A DNA stretch of 6,253 nucleotides from Candidatus Cloacimonadota bacterium (GTDB lineage: Bacteria > Cloacimonadota > Cloacimonadia > JGIOTU-2 > B8-G9). Shown here in pieces: positions 4,418 through 6,253 of the stretch (its first letter is position 1; each line of letters begins with the position of its first letter). The notes below the pieces were generated by a model. It was not told the origin of the DNA and did not search any database. It worked only from the letters and a program-made list of their open reading frames with translations. The position numbers and the translations under genes are program-made. Location: NCBI GenBank assembly GCA_003647765.1, contig QMNM01000094.1:1-6253 (forward strand). The letters are read 5' to 3'.

Positions 4418-6253
4418 TTATTTCAGGACTATCATTTTCTTAACTTCAACACTGTAAGGTGTTTTCAATCTATAAAAATAAATACCAGAATTTATTGATT
4501 CCGGCTCCCAGAAAACGCTATAAATTTTATTTACTTCCTTATATTCATTATCAATTAGCGTTTTTATCAATTGGCCCTTGATATTATAAATATCCAATGT
4601 AACAGGCACAACAGATTGTCCTTCATTTCTCAATTTGAATTTAATCATGGTTTTGGTATTTCCGCTATACACAGAACCACCTTTACATGAAAATGGATTA
4701 GGAGCATTTTGATACAATCCATATTTTTGAGGAATTTTTGGACCTCTATTGCTTGTCTTTTTCTCTTGCATTACAAATATTATTGGATCGTATAAATCAG
4801 TAGTTCCATCGTAGTTAACAGATTCAAGCCAATACCAATACTGCTTTCCATTTTCAATTTCATTATAATCTTTGTAAAGATAATCATGAGCTTGAGAAGT
4901 TGTGCCTTGACCAGCAATAATACTACCATTAACTTTTATTACTTTATCATCCTTATATGCATCTTCATATTCACCACGATAAACATTAAAGCCAAGATTA
5001 TTTGTCTCTGTTTGGGTTATCCAATAGAGAGTAGGGGTATTATTTAACAGTTGGACAATAAAGGCGGATAGTTCAACAGGCAGAGTATGTGTGCCACCAA
5101 TTATAGGAAATGAGTACCCAGAAGCTTCTGATACACCAGCACTTGAAGTGATGTAAGTTTTATCATCAATCTTTGCTCCTATTTCATTCTCTGGATTAGC
5201 AGATGAAGAAACATCAACAGTTAAGAAATAGTAATATCCAGTTTGAGTAATAGCTTCATTTAGTCCTGAAAAAGTAACTGGGTCGCTAAATGTTGTTGAA
5301 CCTATTTTGGTATCTGCTTTTGAACCAGGTGGATCATAAGTATTATCATTAGAACGCCAAAGCTTCAATGAATCAATATCACTTGCTACAAGAGTGCCGA
5401 ATATGTCAAACTTCATAGATGTAGCTGTCGGGGTGCTTCCGTTACCATCCCATTCTAATTTTGACCAATAGAAAGCATTATTTTGTGTGCCAGGACCAAA
5501 GTTTGTGCCAGGACCATAATCTCCACCAGAAACATAAATGATACCTTCATCACGATATTCAATATTATAATTTTCATCAGAAGTTGCAGAATTATTAAGA
5601 AAGTCCTTGTATTCAATCTTAATCGTATAAATCGCTCCATTTTCTAAATCTGAGGATGCCCAATTAGTTTCACTTGTAGTTCCAGACGTATTACCAAGAT
5701 TAGAAGTATCAAGGGTCAATGTTTTATCAGTTCCGGCTGTTGTGCTTGTAATTACTCCTATATGAGGACTTTCAGGGTCAGCAGTTCCGCCTGTTCTGGT
5801 AATCGTAATTTTTACTGTGCCAGAATATGCATTTTCAGGCTGATCATACTGGACAGTAAAGTTTGCTCCAACTGTTGCACCTTCAGCCGGTAAATCAAGA
5901 CTAGGAGTCTCGGTTACAGTATCATAAACATAGCCAGTAATAGAAGCAGAATCCGCTGGATTACTAAGATAATCTTGATATTTTATCACTACTGTATAGG
6001 CAACATTAGCAGTTAAAGAAGCTCCACCTGTAACATCTGATATCTCAGCACCGGCTGCCAAGCTTGTAGGATTTATATCAAAACTGTGTATACCTTGTGC
6101 TTCGCTAACAACTGTACATACATGTCTCTGCCCTGTGCGTTTGAATATTAGCTCTACTGTGCCATCTGCTCCTGTTTCTGGTAAGGTAAAATACACATCT
6201 GTTGGGTTATTATCATGTTCATTAGTGTGAGGTTCGGCCAGAGTTGGTGTTTC
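4418..6253 (-). CDS. Type IX-secreted multi-domain repeat protein, C-terminal part (5' end beyond the right edge)
   Basis: The frame stays open through the right edge, so the 611 visible residues are the C-terminal part; a GTG at 6196 is only an internal valine codon. Residues 1-114 and 115-235 are two copies of an Ig/cadherin-like beta-sandwich module. Residues about 236-390 form another beta-sandwich (SLKLWRSNDNTYD, GYYYFLTVDVSSSANP) resembling N-terminal modules of BNR-repeat sialidase-like proteins; that likeness is tentative. LPVELSAF at 391-398 opens a fibronectin-III-like region to about 495, ending in an EKKTSNRGPK linker. Residues about 506-611 are a Por-secretion-type sorting domain: YGLYQNAPNPF, VTLDIYNIKGQLIKTL, SGIYFYRL, then the end KKMIVLK. 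In this family the sorting domain directs export across the outer membrane by the type IX system and surface attachment or release. No catalytic domain is visible, which suggests an adhesin or structural surface protein, though an enzyme domain could lie upstream. A terminator follows the stop. Confidence 0.9.
   Translation of the reverse strand, partial: ETPTLAEPHTNEHDNNPTDVYFTLPETGADGTVELIFKRTGQRHVCTVVSEAQGIHSFDINPTSLAAGAEISDVTGGASLTANVAYTVVIKYQDYLSNPADSASITGYVYDTVTETPSLDLPAEGATVGANFTVQYDQPENAYSGTVKITITRTGGTADPESPHIGVITSTTAGTDKTLTLDTSNLGNTSGTTSETNWASSDLENGAIYTIKIEYKDFLNNSATSDENYNIEYRDEGIIYVSGGDYGPGTNFGPGTQNNAFYWSKLEWDGNGSTPTATSMKFDIFGTLVASDIDSLKLWRSNDNTYDPPGSKADTKIGSTTFSDPVTFSGLNEAITQTGYYYFLTVDVSSSANPENEIGAKIDDKTYITSSAGVSEASGYSFPIIGGTHTLPVELSAFIVQLLNNTPTLYWITQTETNNLGFNVYRGEYEDAYKDDKVIKVNGSIIAGQGTTSQAHDYLYKDYNEIENGKQYWYWLESVNYDGTTDLYDPIIFVMQEKKTSNRGPKIPQKYGLYQNAPNPFSCKGGSVYSGNTKTMIKFKLRNEGQSVVPVTLDIYNIKGQLIKTLIDNEYKEVNKIYSVFWEPESINSGIYFYRLKTPYSVEVKKMIVLK
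5486..5516 (-). repeat. Short in-gene direct repeat encoding (F/Y)GPGT
   Basis: TGTGCCAGGACCA occurs twice, at 5486-5498 and 5504-5516, an 18-base period inside the secreted-protein gene. It encodes the doubled YGPGT-NFGPGT at residues about 246-256, a glycine-rich turn at the junction between the second tandem module and the following beta-sandwich. Confidence 0.7.
5549..6253 (-). repeat. Two tandem Ig-like modules, about 114-residue period
   Basis: Copy 1 (6253-5912) and copy 2 (5911-5549) align through matched landmarks: ETPTL and ETPSL at the start, GTVELIFKRTG and GTVKITITRTG exactly 114 residues apart, and YTVVIKYQDYLSNPA and YTIKIEYKDFLNNSA near the end, where copy 2 carries about nine extra residues. 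Copy 1 starts exactly at the window edge, so more copies may lie beyond it. The divergence is well below perfect identity, indicating an old duplication. Confidence 0.8.

Noticed and set aside
5455-5640. Minus-strand open frame of 61 codons in another frame of the secreted-protein gene
   Set aside because: Embedded in a long, clearly coding frame on the same strand; no independent start signal.
6194-6196. GTG as the start of the secreted protein
   Set aside because: The frame continues upstream through the edge, and the 19 extra codons (beginning ETPTL) align with the start of the second tandem module (ETPSL), so they are coding. There is no signal peptide after the GTG.

Overview
The window is AT-rich, roughly one third G+C by eye, and carries five protein genes with short intergenic gaps. 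Two envelope genes run off its edges. A TonB-dependent receptor with an N-terminal carboxypeptidase-regulatory-like domain leaves on the left. A large secreted protein ending in a Por/type IX secretion sorting domain enters from the right. This pairing points to a diderm of the Bacteroidota/FCB assemblage. The AT-richness, the LPVELSAF-type linker before the sorting domain and the dispersed intergenic repeats suggest a little-studied lineage such as Cloacimonadota, but the sequence alone does not fix the phylum.

Layout: (1) 1-903, minus, 5' part of a TonB-dependent receptor, easily missed because it has no stop inside the window. (2) 904-1159, divergent intergenic region with a REP-like palindrome, a second small inverted repeat between promoter-like hexamers, and a candidate promoter for the gene to its right. 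(3) 1160-2449, plus, hflX, a ribosome-associated GTPase with no ATG start available. (4) 2450-2518, convergent gap filled by a pyrimidine-rich degenerate tandem repeat. (5) 2519-3361, minus, queF of the long (two-module) type. Its true start is an internal ATG, and the upstream extension is translated repeat DNA. (6) 3374-3430, a second dispersed-type repeat in the queF leader. (7) 3470-4312, minus, a lone FAD-binding subunit of the xanthine dehydrogenase/CO dehydrogenase family. (8) 4326-4397, a palindrome and a bidirectional rho-independent terminator. (9) 4418-6253, minus, the type IX-secreted repeat protein, open through the right edge.

The genes do not form an obvious single pathway. hflX concerns ribosome rescue, queF makes preQ1 for queuosine in tRNA, the flavoprotein subunit has no molybdopterin or 2Fe-2S partner here, and the flanking genes are cell-envelope functions. 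The flavoprotein gene and queF are co-directional and could share a transcript. The receptor/hflX pair is divergent and the hflX/queF pair convergent. I see no clear new multi-gene system. The points most worth a second look are the non-ATG hflX start with an AUU alternative, the two recurrent-type repeats bracketing queF, the orphan flavoprotein subunit with a CxxC beside its flavin motif, and the modular secreted protein.
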